The notes: generated by a model from the sequence alone, not told the origin. Shown: positions 7,806 to 16,738, numbered from the stretch's first letter. The stretch: DNA of 39,294 bases from Gemmatimonadota bacterium (GCA_026706845.1 JAPOXY010000171.1:1-39294); one strand, 5' to 3'. Numbers and translations are program-made.

Positions 7806-8618
7806 TTAGCAACACCCTATGCTCGACAAGATTCCCCTGATATATCCGAGCGTGAATGCGAGGTCGCGGTCGATACCTTCTGGCGTTTTGGATCCGACGC
7901 ATTCTACGTAGAGAGGACCTGTGAATCCCCCACCGGTTAGTCCGGATAAGATGCGGTGAAAATCGACTTCACCATCTCCTGCTGTGGTCTGCACATTGGG
8001 GTTGTTCTCAGAGTCCAATGCACAATCTTTTATAATCGCCGTTGAGGTGTATTTTGCAATATCATCCACTTCCTGCTCTGGGCGCACTTCGCCGCGCGTG
8101 TAGTGAATGATGTTGCCCGGGTCATAGCTTACCGCAAATGCGGGGTGATTGATCTGGTGATACAGATCGATCAATTCTTTTGCTGTCAGGCTGATGCCCC
8201 CGTGTGGCTTGAGGGAAATGCCCAAGTCTAAGGTTTCCGCGTGTTCGGCTGCACGGCGCATGACTTCGGGATATATGCCGTAATATTCTTTTTTGCCCGT
8301 TCCCAATTCCAATATCCACTTTGCGCCGAGTTCGGCGGCGTTATCCAATAATTGTTTATACGCATCTGCTGCACCATCCACGCCGAGGTCCAACATCGCT
8401 CTGCCGAGCAACATGGATGGGGTGACGCCTGCCTGGGCAGCAGCTTTTTTGGTGGCTGCAATTTGCGCGGCACTGCTTTCATTATTTACGGGTATAACTC
8501 CATCGTGTGCAAATACAGCTACGTCTGTGTATCCCGCGCTTGCGATGTGTTCACACGCCTCTGCAAATGACAGGGCGTTGAGAGGCCGCGTTGTGCTGCC
8601 AATGACCAGTTCCATCAT
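7806..8618 (-). CDS. sugar phosphate isomerase/epimerase-like TIM-barrel protein
   Basis: A 270-residue protein of the xylose-isomerase-like TIM-barrel superfamily (AP_endonuc_2). Conserved barrel-end segments include SLKPHGG, AVSYDPGNIIHY, IIKDCA and GDGEVDF, which hold the usual divalent-metal ligands (Glu/Asp/His). Two ATGs stand in a row after GGAG; the first (8618) is used here. The family covers sugar epimerases, myo-inosose dehydratases and similar enzymes, so only the class can be given. It follows the K+ channel gene by 29 bases on the same strand. Confidence 0.82.
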   Translation of the reverse strand: MMELVIGSTTRPLNALSFAEACEHIASAGYTDVAVFAHDGVIPVNNESSAAQIAATKKAAAQAGVTPSMLLGRAMLDLGVDGAADAYKQLLDNAAELGAKWILELGTGKKEYYGIYPEVMRRAAEHAETLDLGISLKPHGGISLTAKELIDLYHQINHPAFAVSYDPGNIIHYTRGEVRPEQEVDDIAKYTSTAIIKDCALDSENNPNVQTTAGDGEVDFHRILSGLTGGGFTGPLYVECVGSKTPEGIDRDLAFTLGYIRGILSSIGCC

Positions 8619-8647
8619 TTACTCCTTCCTTATTTTATCTGGATTGT

Positions 8648-9445
8648 TCACCCGTGATTGTTAATGTCTTTCCCGCAATGCGGGCATTTGTTTTCGCGAG
8701 ATTCCTGCATGGCTTCGACAAATCCAGAACTCAAGATGCCAGCGGGTAAGGCGAACATCCCAACGCCGAGTACGGCAATTATTGCCCCCAGGAATTTGCC
8801 CAATGGCGTTATGGGAAAGACATCGCCATAGCCCACGGTTGTCAGGGTTACTATTCCCCACCACATGGTTGTTGGAATACTCGAAAAGGCTTCGGGTTGT
8901 GCATAGTGTTCGACAAAATACATCAAGCTGGATACAATGACCAATAAGAGCGTCAATGCAAATGCTACGATATAAAGTTCATGGCGTTTTTGCCATATTA
9001 CCCGGCCAAACATTTGCATTGAATGCGAATAGCGGCCCACTTTGAGCAGGCGAAATAATCGCAACAAGCGCAGGGGCAGCGTGTATTCGGGCGGTATTGT
9101 TACGAGCAAGAAGACGTAATAGGGAAATATTGCGATGAAATCAATCAGCGCCAGAGGCGTCAGCATAAATGCCAACCGCCCAGTCAGGGGGCGCGCAAAT
9201 CTTGTATCTGCGGTGCAACACCAGATACGCAGCAGGTATTCAACGGTGAAGATCAGCACGCATACAGTTTCAAAAAGCTCGATAAATTCGCCATAAGTTT
9301 CATTAATTCCCTCGACGGTTTCGAGTATGACCATTGTCACATTCAGGACGATGAGGGTGATTATAAAAAGATCAACTATGCGGCTCAGCAGATCCCCTTC
9401 TTCGGCTTTTTCCAGGATTGCATACAAGTGTGTTTTTGCGGTCAT
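8648..9445 (-). CDS. voltage-gated potassium channel, six-TM type with C-terminal zinc-ribbon-like tail
   Basis: A 265-residue inner-membrane channel. S1-S3 lie about 22-118. The S4 sensor has a basic residue every third position (R126, R129, R132, K135, R138). S5 is about 157-178, the selectivity filter is T-V-G-Y-G-D (203-208), and S6 follows to about 240. The tail carries CPHCG (254-258), half of a zinc-ribbon or rubredoxin-type knuckle; a tetramer could supply the other ligands (inference). The ATG at 9445 has GGGAGG seven bases upstream and is preferred to a TTG at 9466. It is the bacterial Kv type rather than KcsA. Confidence 0.9.
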   Translation of the reverse strand: MTAKTHLYAILEKAEEGDLLSRIVDLFIITLIVLNVTMVILETVEGINETYGEFIELFETVCVLIFTVEYLLRIWCCTADTRFARPLTGRLAFMLTPLALIDFIAIFPYYVFLLVTIPPEYTLPLRLLRLFRLLKVGRYSHSMQMFGRVIWQKRHELYIVAFALTLLLVIVSSLMYFVEHYAQPEAFSSIPTTMWWGIVTLTTVGYGDVFPITPLGKFLGAIIAVLGVGMFALPAGILSSGFVEAMQESRENKCPHCGKDINNHG

Positions 9446-9567
9446 CGCGTTTACCTCCCGCTCCAAAATAGAATTGTTTTGTGATCTTTACAAGTGAATA
9501 TTAAGAGGTGAAAAGAAAAAAGAAGACAGAGAATAATTTGAGCTGTCTCACAGCGCAGGAGGTTTAT

Positions 9568-11535
9568 TTGTCTGATCTTTTAAAAAATCCAATTGTCCGG
9601 GTTATTTTTGCGCTTATTCTTGCGGTGGTTCTGGTAAGCGTTTTGCCGGGAAACCGGGAGCGCGTTTTACACGAGCAATTGTTGACTGCGATTCCCAAAT
9701 TGGGGGAACAGTTCGGCGAGCATCCGTGGATGCTATCGCCAGATGCGGATCGCATGTTGCAGAAGGCTTTTGCCGAAGCACGAGGTCGTCGGCCTGATGC
9801 GTCTGCTGAGGGTGAAGGGATTGTATTTCGCGGCGTGGCAATCTCCGAGGGTTATCACCTCGTTGCTGTGCGCGGTTCTAATGAACGCGGAGAGGTTTTG
9901 TCGCCGGTTACGGCGTGGAGTCTTTTTCCTCCTGTCGCTGCGATTCTGGTGGCTATTATCAGTGGGCGTCTTATTCTGGGGCTTTCGCTTTCTATTCTCG
10001 CTGGGGGATTTCTCGCGTCGCTGGGAGAGTCCCTTTATTATTTGCCGGTTGTTGCGCTGCAAAAGTCCCTGATTGACTATGTTTGGACGCCTTTGGAAAG
10101 TTCGTTTCAGCTCTATATTCTCGCGTTTACCGCAGGGCTTATCGGTATGGTGCGCGTTACCACGCTTTCGGGTGGCAATCTCGGCATTGCCAATGTGCTC
10201 GCCCGACGTGCCGAGGGCGCGCGTTCAACGCGGTTGGCGGCATTTTTTATGGGGCTTGCTATCTTTTTTGACGATTATGCAAATTCTATTGTCGTGGGTT
10301 CTACTTTGCGTCCGATAGCGGACCGATTTAGAGTATCGCGGGAAAAACTCGCGTATATTGTCGATTCAACAGCAGCCCCTATCGCGGGCATTGCGATTAT
10401 CAGTACGTGGATTGGATACGAAGTCAGCCTTTTTCAGGATTTGATGATCGATCTCAAGACCGGGCTGTCGGGATACCAGCTTTTTTTTAATGCTCTGCCT
10501 TTGCGTTTTTACTGTTTGCTCACGCTCTCTTTTGTGTTGCTTTCGGCTTATCTTCGCCGCGATTATGGCCCCATGCTCGCCGCCGAACGCCGCGCACAAA
10601 CAACGGGTCAGGTGATGCGCCCGGGCGCGACGCCAATGACCGGACGCGCACAGGATGAAATTGGGCCTGTTGAGGGTGTTTATCCCGTGTGGTGGGCGGC
10701 TGTTTTACCCGTGCTTCTCGTTATTGTGTGCGTTATTGGGGGAATGGCTTTTGATACGTGGGATCACGAGCGGGTTCTCGCTGCGCGGCGGGATTCTGGC
10801 TTGATGAGTAGCGCGTTTTGGAGTGCGTGTTTTTCAAATGCCAATACCGCGCAGGTTCTTTTTGTGGCGGCGATGCTCGGTTCCGCGCTTGCGATAGCGA
10901 TAGCTATTACGCGCAGGCATGTTGAAACGGGTTCGCGGATTATTTCTGTGGGGGATGCTGTCTCGACATGGGCGCGCGGTATTGTCGGCGTGTGGTATGC
11001 GATTGTTATTCTGATTCTCGCCTGGGCGATCAAAGAGGTCTGTGCAGATGCGGGTACGTCAACTTATCTCACCGCGGCACTTTCTCCACTTATTTCTCCA
11101 GGTCTGCTGCCTCTGCTGATTTTTCTGCTCGCCGCTCTTGTTGCATTTTCAATTGGCACGTCCTGGACGACTATGGCGATTCTCATTCCTACGGTTGTTC
11201 CGCTCGCACATGCGTTGGGGGGACTGCCGCTGACGATTCTGGCAGCCGCGGCTGTGCTCGATGGGGCGATTTTTGGCGACCATTGCTCGCCTATTAGCGA
11301 TACTACGGTGATGGCGAGTATCGCATCGTCTTGTGATCACCTGGATCACGTTAAAACACAACTCCCCTACGCGCTTACGACGATGAGTGTCGCGGGCATT
11401 TTGGGCTATCTGGGGACGGCGCTGATTTATCCGGGTTGGGTTGGTCTTATTTTGGGACTGATCACTATTCCAATAATCCTTCTCGCCATAGGTAAGAATC
11501 CGGATGAGTCCATCCAGTCTCCCAGTCGGTTTTAG
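9568..11535 (+). CDS. Na+/H+ antiporter, NhaC family
   Basis: A roughly 655-residue polytopic transporter of the NhaC superfamily. A short N-terminal TM and a soluble stretch of about 90 residues precede the transporter core. Core motifs include FFDDYANSIVVGS, DSTAAPIAG, GTSWTTMAIL and the C-terminal FGDHCSPISDTTVMAS, which is diagnostic. The chosen start is TTG at 9568 because AGGAGG lies five bases upstream; the GTG at 9508 (675 residues) has no comparable SD. It probably expels Na+ (or exchanges an organic solute) across the inner membrane. The long N-terminal domain before the permease core is a less common arrangement. Confidence 0.88.
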   Translation: MSDLLKNPIVRVIFALILAVVLVSVLPGNRERVLHEQLLTAIPKLGEQFGEHPWMLSPDADRMLQKAFAEARGRRPDASAEGEGIVFRGVAISEGYHLVAVRGSNERGEVLSPVTAWSLFPPVAAILVAIISGRLILGLSLSILAGGFLASLGESLYYLPVVALQKSLIDYVWTPLESSFQLYILAFTAGLIGMVRVTTLSGGNLGIANVLARRAEGARSTRLAAFFMGLAIFFDDYANSIVVGSTLRPIADRFRVSREKLAYIVDSTAAPIAGIAIISTWIGYEVSLFQDLMIDLKTGLSGYQLFFNALPLRFYCLLTLSFVLLSAYLRRDYGPMLAAERRAQTTGQVMRPGATPMTGRAQDEIGPVEGVYPVWWAAVLPVLLVIVCVIGGMAFDTWDHERVLAARRDSGLMSSAFWSACFSNANTAQVLFVAAMLGSALAIAIAITRRHVETGSRIISVGDAVSTWARGIVGVWYAIVILILAWAIKEVCADAGTSTYLTAALSPLISPGLLPLLIFLLAALVAFSIGTSWTTMAILIPTVVPLAHALGGLPLTILAAAAVLDGAIFGDHCSPISDTTVMASIASSCDHLDHVKTQLPYALTTMSVAGILGYLGTALIYPGWVGLILGLITIPIILLAIGKNPDESIQSPSRF

Positions 11536-11635
11536 TGTCTGCACTCTATTGTTTTCTTGACTTCTATTTCCAAGTGATTCATGCATGCCCTGTCGCGTGT
11601 TTTTTGTGGGTTTGAGATTTCATATGGAGGCTACT

Positions 11636-12577
11636 ATGATTATTCAGGAGCAGTTGCACTACGAGCAGGTGAACGATGAATCGCTGAGTTTTCTCAAAGC
11701 GATTGGGGTTGACTATCTGACGATTAATCCGTCAATGGATATGCGCGATGGCAAAGATCGCCGTGCGTACTGGGAAGAGGTGCGAGATAGAGCAGCCGAT
11801 CACGGTCTAATTTTGAGGAATGCCGCCAGCTATGGCTGGGATGAATTTACTCTGGGTCTGGAAGACCGGGATGAGAAAATTGATGCCTGGTGTATGTTTA
11901 TTCGCAATCTGGGTGAGGCCGGGATACCCACTTTGGGATACAATTTTAAGCCGATTGGCAATTTTCGCACGGAATCGGCGACGGGGCGCGGTGGCGTCAA
12001 ATACAGCACGTTTGATTACGACGAATGGGCGCGCGAGCGCGTGTATGTTCCCGACAAAGTAATTTCAGAAGCTGGCATGTGGGAAAATATCGAATACTTT
12101 TTGAAGCGCGTGATACCCGTGTCCGAGGAATACGGCGTGAGGATGGCATTGCATCCGGATGATCCGCCGATTCCCGAACCGATGGGTGGAGCCGCTCGTA
12201 TTGTATCGACATTGGCGCAATATCATCGCATCTTTGACCTTGTTCCCAGCCCGTGTAATGCCATGCTATTTTGCCAGGGTTGCGTGGCTGAAATGGGCGA
12301 AGATGTTTGCGAAGCGATCCGCGGTATTGGCGGTCGGGACAAAATTGTGTACGTGCATTTTCGAGATATTCAGGGTACGCCGAGAAGTTTTCGAGAGGTG
12401 TTTATCGATGAAGGGCAAAACGATATGCACGAGGCGATGCAAACCTACAAGGAGGTGGGGTTTAATGGCCCGTTTATGATGGACCACACCCCCAGGTTCT
12501 GGCAATCGGGTACTGAGTGGGCAGGGCGTGCGTTTGCCGTGGGGTACATGCGCGCGTTGATTCAGGCGGTTTATTGA
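11636..12577 (+). CDS. mannonate dehydratase (UxuA)-like TIM-barrel enzyme
   Basis: A 313-residue TIM-barrel protein related to UxuA, which dehydrates D-mannonate to 2-keto-3-deoxygluconate. The motif ALHPDDPPIPEP and the segments CQGCVAEMG, VHFRDIQG and FMMDHTPR match UxuA metal and substrate sites (His, Cys, His, Asp). It is shorter than E. coli UxuA (394 residues), so the activity may differ. The ATG at 11636 sits five bases after GGAGG; an upstream in-frame ATG at 11585 lacks an SD. The Gfo/Idh gene follows 32 bases later, giving a two-gene sugar-acid unit. Confidence 0.82.
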   Translation: MIIQEQLHYEQVNDESLSFLKAIGVDYLTINPSMDMRDGKDRRAYWEEVRDRAADHGLILRNAASYGWDEFTLGLEDRDEKIDAWCMFIRNLGEAGIPTLGYNFKPIGNFRTESATGRGGVKYSTFDYDEWARERVYVPDKVISEAGMWENIEYFLKRVIPVSEEYGVRMALHPDDPPIPEPMGGAARIVSTLAQYHRIFDLVPSPCNAMLFCQGCVAEMGEDVCEAIRGIGGRDKIVYVHFRDIQGTPRSFREVFIDEGQNDMHEAMQTYKEVGFNGPFMMDHTPRFWQSGTEWAGRAFAVGYMRALIQAVY

Positions 12578-12609
12578 GGAAGGTGAGAGGACTTTAAAAG
12601 GAGAGCAAT

Positions 12610-13602
12610 ATGGGAAAGAAGATGGCGAGTTCTCAGAAGATTGTCAAGGTTGCCATGATCGGTGCGGGAGGACGGTCGCGCAGTGTACACTATCCCTCGC
12701 TGAACGATATGGACGATGTCAAAATGGTGGCTGTGTGTGAGTTAAATGAAGTGCGTATGATCGAGGTGGCGGGGGAATACGATATTCCCGCGCGATATAC
12801 CAATTATGTGACGATGATCGAACGGGAAAAACCCGATGTGGTTTATGCGATTATGCCACCGCATCACATATACGATCTGGCAGCAAATATTATGGAGATG
12901 GGCGTTAATATCATCATTGAAAAACCACCTTCAGTAACGACTGAACAGGCCAAACAGATGGCGTTGTTGGCAAAAAAGAACAATGTGATTACGGGCGTGA
13001 CATTCCAGAGGCGGTTTGCGCCGGTGATCCGCACAGGAAGAGAAATATGCGAAGAAAATGGGCCGGTGCACAGCGCAGCGTCGTATTTTTATAAAAATGA
13101 AGTGGGCGGGCAACCCATTTACAAGGGCGCGCTGGAAAAACTGACCTGCGATGGTATTCACGCGGTGGATACGCTGCGATATTTGTGCGGTGGAGAAGTA
13201 GAAGCCGTGGCGAGCGATGTGCGGCGATTGGATGCCACGTTTAGAAATATGCACACAGCTCTGGTGAAGTTTTCATCTGGCGCAACAGGTGTGCTACAAA
13301 ATTGTTATATGATGGGACGTCGGATGTTTACGGTGGAAGTGCATTCGACGGGTATTTCGATGTTTGGCGATCCCGAAGAGGGCGGGCAGGTATTTGCCGA
13401 TGGCAAAGTCGAACCCGTGCACACGCTCGATCCCTGGACGCTGAGCGAAAGCGAGAAGCCACATGTCGCTTTTGGAGCTTATGCCATCAATCGCCATTTT
13501 ATCGATTGCGTAAAAACAGGCCAACAACCCGAAACAAATTTTGAAGATGCGGCAAAATCTATGGAATTGGTCGATGCGATTTACGATTCGCAAATCGGAT
13601 GA
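12610..13602 (+). CDS. Gfo/Idh/MocA family oxidoreductase
   Basis: A 330-residue NAD(P)-dependent dehydrogenase: Rossmann turn AMIGAGGRSR (15-24), family motif E-K-P at 104-106, then a C-terminal substrate domain with a GIHAVDTLRYL segment carrying the usual catalytic Asp and His region. AAAGGAG precedes the ATG. It is the second member of a two-gene unit with the mannonate-dehydratase-like gene, so a role in oxidising or reducing a uronate/aldonate intermediate is likely (inference). It is not a close copy of the Gfo/Idh gene at 6690. Confidence 0.88.
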   Translation: MGKKMASSQKIVKVAMIGAGGRSRSVHYPSLNDMDDVKMVAVCELNEVRMIEVAGEYDIPARYTNYVTMIEREKPDVVYAIMPPHHIYDLAANIMEMGVNIIIEKPPSVTTEQAKQMALLAKKNNVITGVTFQRRFAPVIRTGREICEENGPVHSAASYFYKNEVGGQPIYKGALEKLTCDGIHAVDTLRYLCGGEVEAVASDVRRLDATFRNMHTALVKFSSGATGVLQNCYMMGRRMFTVEVHSTGISMFGDPEEGGQVFADGKVEPVHTLDPWTLSESEKPHVAFGAYAINRHFIDCVKTGQQPETNFEDAAKSMELVDAIYDSQIG

Positions 13603-13618
13603 GATGTAATTATTAAGA

Positions 13619-13652
13619 AAAGGGCGGGATGCGATATATCCCGCCCTTTTTG
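13619..13652. terminator. bidirectional terminator
   Basis: Perfect 11-bp arms (13619-13629 with 13639-13649) and a 9-base loop, with T runs on both strands. It separates the convergent Gfo/Idh (+) and Lon N-domain (-) genes. Confidence 0.85.
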
Positions 13653-13662
13653 TTATTGGGTT

Positions 13663-14262
13663 TTACAACAGGTGTCCATTTCCACGTGTCCGGCGTTTTA
13701 CTTCGCGCAGGGTGACGAGTGACTTTTCGAGCGCGTTGGACACAGTTTTAAGGCGTTCATTAGGTGAGGTGCTTTCCAGAAGTGCTTGCTGTTCATCGAG
13801 GGATAAGGTGAGGTTTGATGCGAGGATGTATGAGAGTGTACCCAGTTCCATGGCGGGTATTTGGGGCGATATCCAGCCCGATGAGAGCTTCATGGCTTCG
13901 GAATAGAGTTTTTTGGCGCGGTTTCCCAAAGCGATGTCAAAGGCTTCATCGTCGTCTTCTACGTCTTCTACAAAGCCCGATATATACGGATGGATATCGT
14001 ATTGCTGGATAACGCGAAAGCGGTGCGTTCCTTCAATCAGGATGTTCATTCGGCCATCGGGAAAGCGATTGAGCAGGCCGACAACACGCGCCGCGCATCC
14101 GATGTCATTAAAATCGTTGTCTGTTCCCCATACAAGACCAAATTCGGTGTCGTTGTCAAGGCATTCACCGATCATTTGTTTGTATCGCTCTTCAAAGATG
14201 TGCAAGGGGACACGCCGGTGTGGCAGCAGCACCATGTCGAGGGGGAAGAGGGGAAGTTCCAT
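13663..14262 (-). CDS. stand-alone Lon N-terminal (substrate-binding) domain protein
   Basis: A 199-residue protein resembling only the N-terminal LON substrate-binding domain (opening ELPLFPLDMVLLPHRRVPLH, then IFEERYKQMI and GTHRFRV), without ATPase or protease parts. Such free-standing proteins are widespread and their role is not settled; they may bind peptides or assist proteolysis. It follows the lysR gene by 4 bases on the same strand and has no visible SD, so translation is probably coupled to lysR. The length is normal for the short form. Confidence 0.85.
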   Translation of the reverse strand: MELPLFPLDMVLLPHRRVPLHIFEERYKQMIGECLDNDTEFGLVWGTDNDFNDIGCAARVVGLLNRFPDGRMNILIEGTHRFRVIQQYDIHPYISGFVEDVEDDDEAFDIALGNRAKKLYSEAMKLSSGWISPQIPAMELGTLSYILASNLTLSLDEQQALLESTSPNERLKTVSNALEKSLVTLREVKRRTRGNGHLL

Positions 14263-14266
14263 TGGG

Positions 14267-15166
14267 TCAGGAGGCGGTTTTTTGACCGCTGTCTAAGAGA
14301 ATATCGAGCAATTTTTGGGTGGCGATTGACAAACTGCGTCCTTTGCGAAAGAGGACGCCCAATGGACGGTCAAAATCTCGATCTACGAAGTGTAGATATG
14401 AAAGGGTTTTGCGCGCGATTTCTTGCTCGATGGAATTGAGTGGCAAAATAGAGATGCCAATATCGACTTCTACTGCGTGTTTGATGGGTGCTATGTGATC
14501 GAGCTCCATGACGATATCGGGGCGTATTTTGTGTTTTTTTAAGAACTGATCAATGGCGCGCCGCGTTGGGGTTTCGGGGGTGAAGAGGACCAGAGGAAAT
14601 TTGTTGAGTTCTTGCGGCAAGAATGCATTTCGAGAGGCCAATGCGTGATCGGGATGCATGGTCACGACCATCTTATCCTGTGAAAAGGGCATTACATCTA
14701 CATTGCGCTGGGTGCGGGGATAAGGCACAATGCCCAAATCGACTTCGCCATTGGCAACATCGTCATAAATTTTATTTACCTGATCGTATTGGAGACGGAA
14801 ATTAACCCGGGGATAGGCTTTGAGGTAGGTTTTGAGAAAGGGTGTGAGTTCGAGCATTCCCACGCTGTAAATAGATGCCAGACGAACAGTTCCCGAAACT
14901 ACCCCTCCCAGAGCCTGGATGCGGTGTTCCATTTCTTCGTAGCGCCGGACAATGTCTCGGGCATAAGAGTAAAAAATTTCGCCTTCTGCAGTGAGTGTCA
15001 GGCGTCTTTTTTCGACCCGTTCGATGAGTTGTTTTCCCTGGCGTTTTTCAATGCTTTTGAGTTGTTGGCTTACCGCGGATTGGGTGACGGAATTAAGGAC
15101 AGCAGTTTTGGAAAAACTCTGCGTTTCGATCAGGTCACAGAAAACTTTCAAACTTGTAATCAGCAA
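14267..15166 (-). CDS. LysR-family transcriptional regulator
   Basis: A 299-residue LTTR. Residues about 3-60 form the winged helix-turn-helix (FSKTAVLNSVTQSAVSQQLK), followed by a linker helix and a periplasmic-binding-like effector domain to the end. The start is TTG (15166-15164) with AGGAGA about seven bases upstream. A perfect TTGACA with a 17-base spacer lies upstream at 15234-15262. It is divergent from accD, sharing a 242-base gap, the standard arrangement for a LysR and its target, so accD-aroQ is a candidate regulon (inference). Confidence 0.9.
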   Translation of the reverse strand: MLITSLKVFCDLIETQSFSKTAVLNSVTQSAVSQQLKSIEKRQGKQLIERVEKRRLTLTAEGEIFYSYARDIVRRYEEMEHRIQALGGVVSGTVRLASIYSVGMLELTPFLKTYLKAYPRVNFRLQYDQVNKIYDDVANGEVDLGIVPYPRTQRNVDVMPFSQDKMVVTMHPDHALASRNAFLPQELNKFPLVLFTPETPTRRAIDQFLKKHKIRPDIVMELDHIAPIKHAVEVDIGISILPLNSIEQEIARKTLSYLHFVDRDFDRPLGVLFRKGRSLSIATQKLLDILLDSGQKTAS

Positions 15167-15233
15167 GGGCTTTCTCCTGCGCTAAAATTATAAGAGGATA
15201 TGAAATTGCGAGAGGGCATAAATTAGAACAGCA

Positions 15234-15262
15234 AATCTATAAGAAAATTGAAACTATGTCAA
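15234..15262 (-). promoter_or_regulatory. promoter of the lysR gene
   Basis: On the minus strand a perfect TTGACA (15262-15257), a 17-base spacer and TAGATT (15239-15234). It lies about 70 bases before the TTG start. Confidence 0.5.
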
Positions 15263-15348
15263 TAGAAAAACTGGTTAAATAAAATATTTCACATTCTGAA
15301 GATGTATAGAAGGGAACCGCTGATAGAATGCTGGTTTTGGATTTGCCC

Positions 15349-15377
15349 TTGTAAAAAACGCCAGAACATCTTATACT
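15349..15377 (+). promoter_or_regulatory. promoter of accD-aroQ
   Basis: TTGTAA (15349-15354), a 17-base spacer and TATACT (15372-15377, 5 of 6). Transcription would start near 15384, leaving a leader of about 25 bases that holds the GGAG SD. Confidence 0.55.
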
Positions 15378-15408
15378 TCAATTTGTTATCGCTATATGGA
15401 GATCGCTT

Positions 15409-16278
15409 ATGAACTGGTTTAATAAGCTCAAATCTGGCATTCGGACGCTCGTGAGCAAGCGTATGCCCGAAAATATCTGGGTCAAGTGCGAGCGGTGTGA
15501 ACAAATAGTTTACCGAAAGAAACTCGAGCAAAATACAGGTATTTGTCCGCATTGCAAACATCACTTTCGCATATCCAGTGCCGAATATATCGCCGCTGTA
15601 CTCGATGAAGATTCGTTTGAAGAAATAGGTCGTGAGGTCAAATCGACCGATCCGCTCACATTTGTCGATCTACAGCCCTATCCCGATCGGCTCAAGGAGT
15701 ATCGCAAACGCACCAATATGGATGCCGCTGTGTTGGCTGGTGTGGGTAAGGTTAATGGTGCGCCTGTGGGCATTGCCGTACATGAGTTTGGTTTTATGGG
15801 GGGGTCACTCGGTTCAGCTGAAGGAGAGCGAATTTGTCGGGTGATTGATCGATGTATGCGCGATCAATCACCGCTAATTATTGTGTGCCGGTCCGGCGGC
15901 GCGCGTATGCAAGAGAGTATTTTTTCGCTGATGCAAATGGCGAAAGTCAATGCCAAGTTATCGCAATTTTCAGATTCGGGACTGCTGTTTATTTCCGTTT
16001 TGATAGACCCCACAACAGCCGGTGTAAATGCCAGTTATGCGTCAATTGGCGATATCAATATCGCCGAGCCAAATGCGTTGATCGGATTTACGGGATCGCG
16101 TATTACGGGGTCTTCTGTGAGTGCCTCCGAGATGGAAGCTCTGCGGCAAGCACAGCGCGCGGAGCAAGTGCTCGAACACGGTTTTGTCGATATGATTGTT
16201 TCTCGAGATAAAATGAGAGCTACCCTGTCTCAGTTGATTGAGATGTTGAGTAAAGAGCCCCCAGAGGTTACTTCATGA
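15409..16278 (+). CDS. accD: acetyl-CoA carboxylase carboxyltransferase subunit beta
   Basis: AccD with AccA moves the carboxyl group from biotin to acetyl-CoA, giving malonyl-CoA for fatty-acid synthesis. The N-terminal zinc ribbon is complete (C27-x2-C30 and C46-x2-C49). The crotonase-like carboxyltransferase core follows, with GGSLGSAEGERI, SGGARMQES, and the end segment EQVLEHGFVDMIV. Length is 289 residues, typical. GGAG lies seven bases before the ATG. The accA partner and the accBC genes are not here. Its stop overlaps the aroQ start as ATGA. Confidence 0.95.
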   Translation: MNWFNKLKSGIRTLVSKRMPENIWVKCERCEQIVYRKKLEQNTGICPHCKHHFRISSAEYIAAVLDEDSFEEIGREVKSTDPLTFVDLQPYPDRLKEYRKRTNMDAAVLAGVGKVNGAPVGIAVHEFGFMGGSLGSAEGERICRVIDRCMRDQSPLIIVCRSGGARMQESIFSLMQMAKVNAKLSQFSDSGLLFISVLIDPTTAGVNASYASIGDINIAEPNALIGFTGSRITGSSVSASEMEALRQAQRAEQVLEHGFVDMIVSRDKMRATLSQLIEMLSKEPPEVTS

Positions 16279-16727
16279 AGATTCTCGTTTTACAAGGTCC
16301 CAATATCAACATGTTGGGGCGGCGCAAAGCAGAGCATTACGGTACTGTGACAATGGACGAGGTTCACGTATATCTCGAACAAAAGGCGGATGAACTGGAT
16401 TGCGAGATTGCGTTTTTTCATTCGAATTACGAGGGGGCTCTCGTTGAAAAAGTGCAGGAGATGCGCGATTCTGTAGATGGTATTCTTATGAATCCCGCAG
16501 GGCTGACCACAACAAGCGTATCGCTGCGAGACGCGCTTGAAGACGCGGGTTTACCACTGGTCGAAATTCATTTGTCCAATATCCACGCGCGAGAAACATG
16601 GCGGCGGCATTCTCTGTTTTCTGAAATTGCAGTGGGCATTATTGCCGGGTTCAGATGGCGAGGCTATGTGTCGGCACTTGAGATGCTGGTTGGCATGCTG
16701 CGAGATGAAGTGAGAAGTGTGAAGTGA
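16275..16727 (+). CDS. aroQ: type II 3-dehydroquinate dehydratase
   Basis: The enzyme of the shikimate pathway that dehydrates 3-dehydroquinate. The 150-residue chain has the type II fold signatures LQGPNINMLGRR (6-17), Y22-G, SNYEG (50-54), NPAG (73-76) and VEIHLSNIHARE (96-107). Arg, Tyr22, Asn73, Glu97 and His99 are kept. The usual His of the T-H-x-S loop is Thr79 here (TTTS). The last residues (DEVRSVK) are encoded by a purine-rich repeat tract at 16707-16738. It overlaps accD by 4 bases, so the two are co-translated. Confidence 0.93.
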   Translation: MKILVLQGPNINMLGRRKAEHYGTVTMDEVHVYLEQKADELDCEIAFFHSNYEGALVEKVQEMRDSVDGILMNPAGLTTTSVSLRDALEDAGLPLVEIHLSNIHARETWRRHSLFSEIAVGIIAGFRWRGYVSALEMLVGMLRDEVRSVK

Positions 16728-16738
16728 GAAATGTGAAG
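16707..16738. repeat. purine-rich GAAGTGAGAAG repeat at the 3' end of aroQ
   Basis: Imperfect units of GAAGTGAGAA run through the aroQ stop codon. They are complementary, allowing G-U pairs, to the pyrimidine tract at 16869-16928. Confidence 0.7.
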
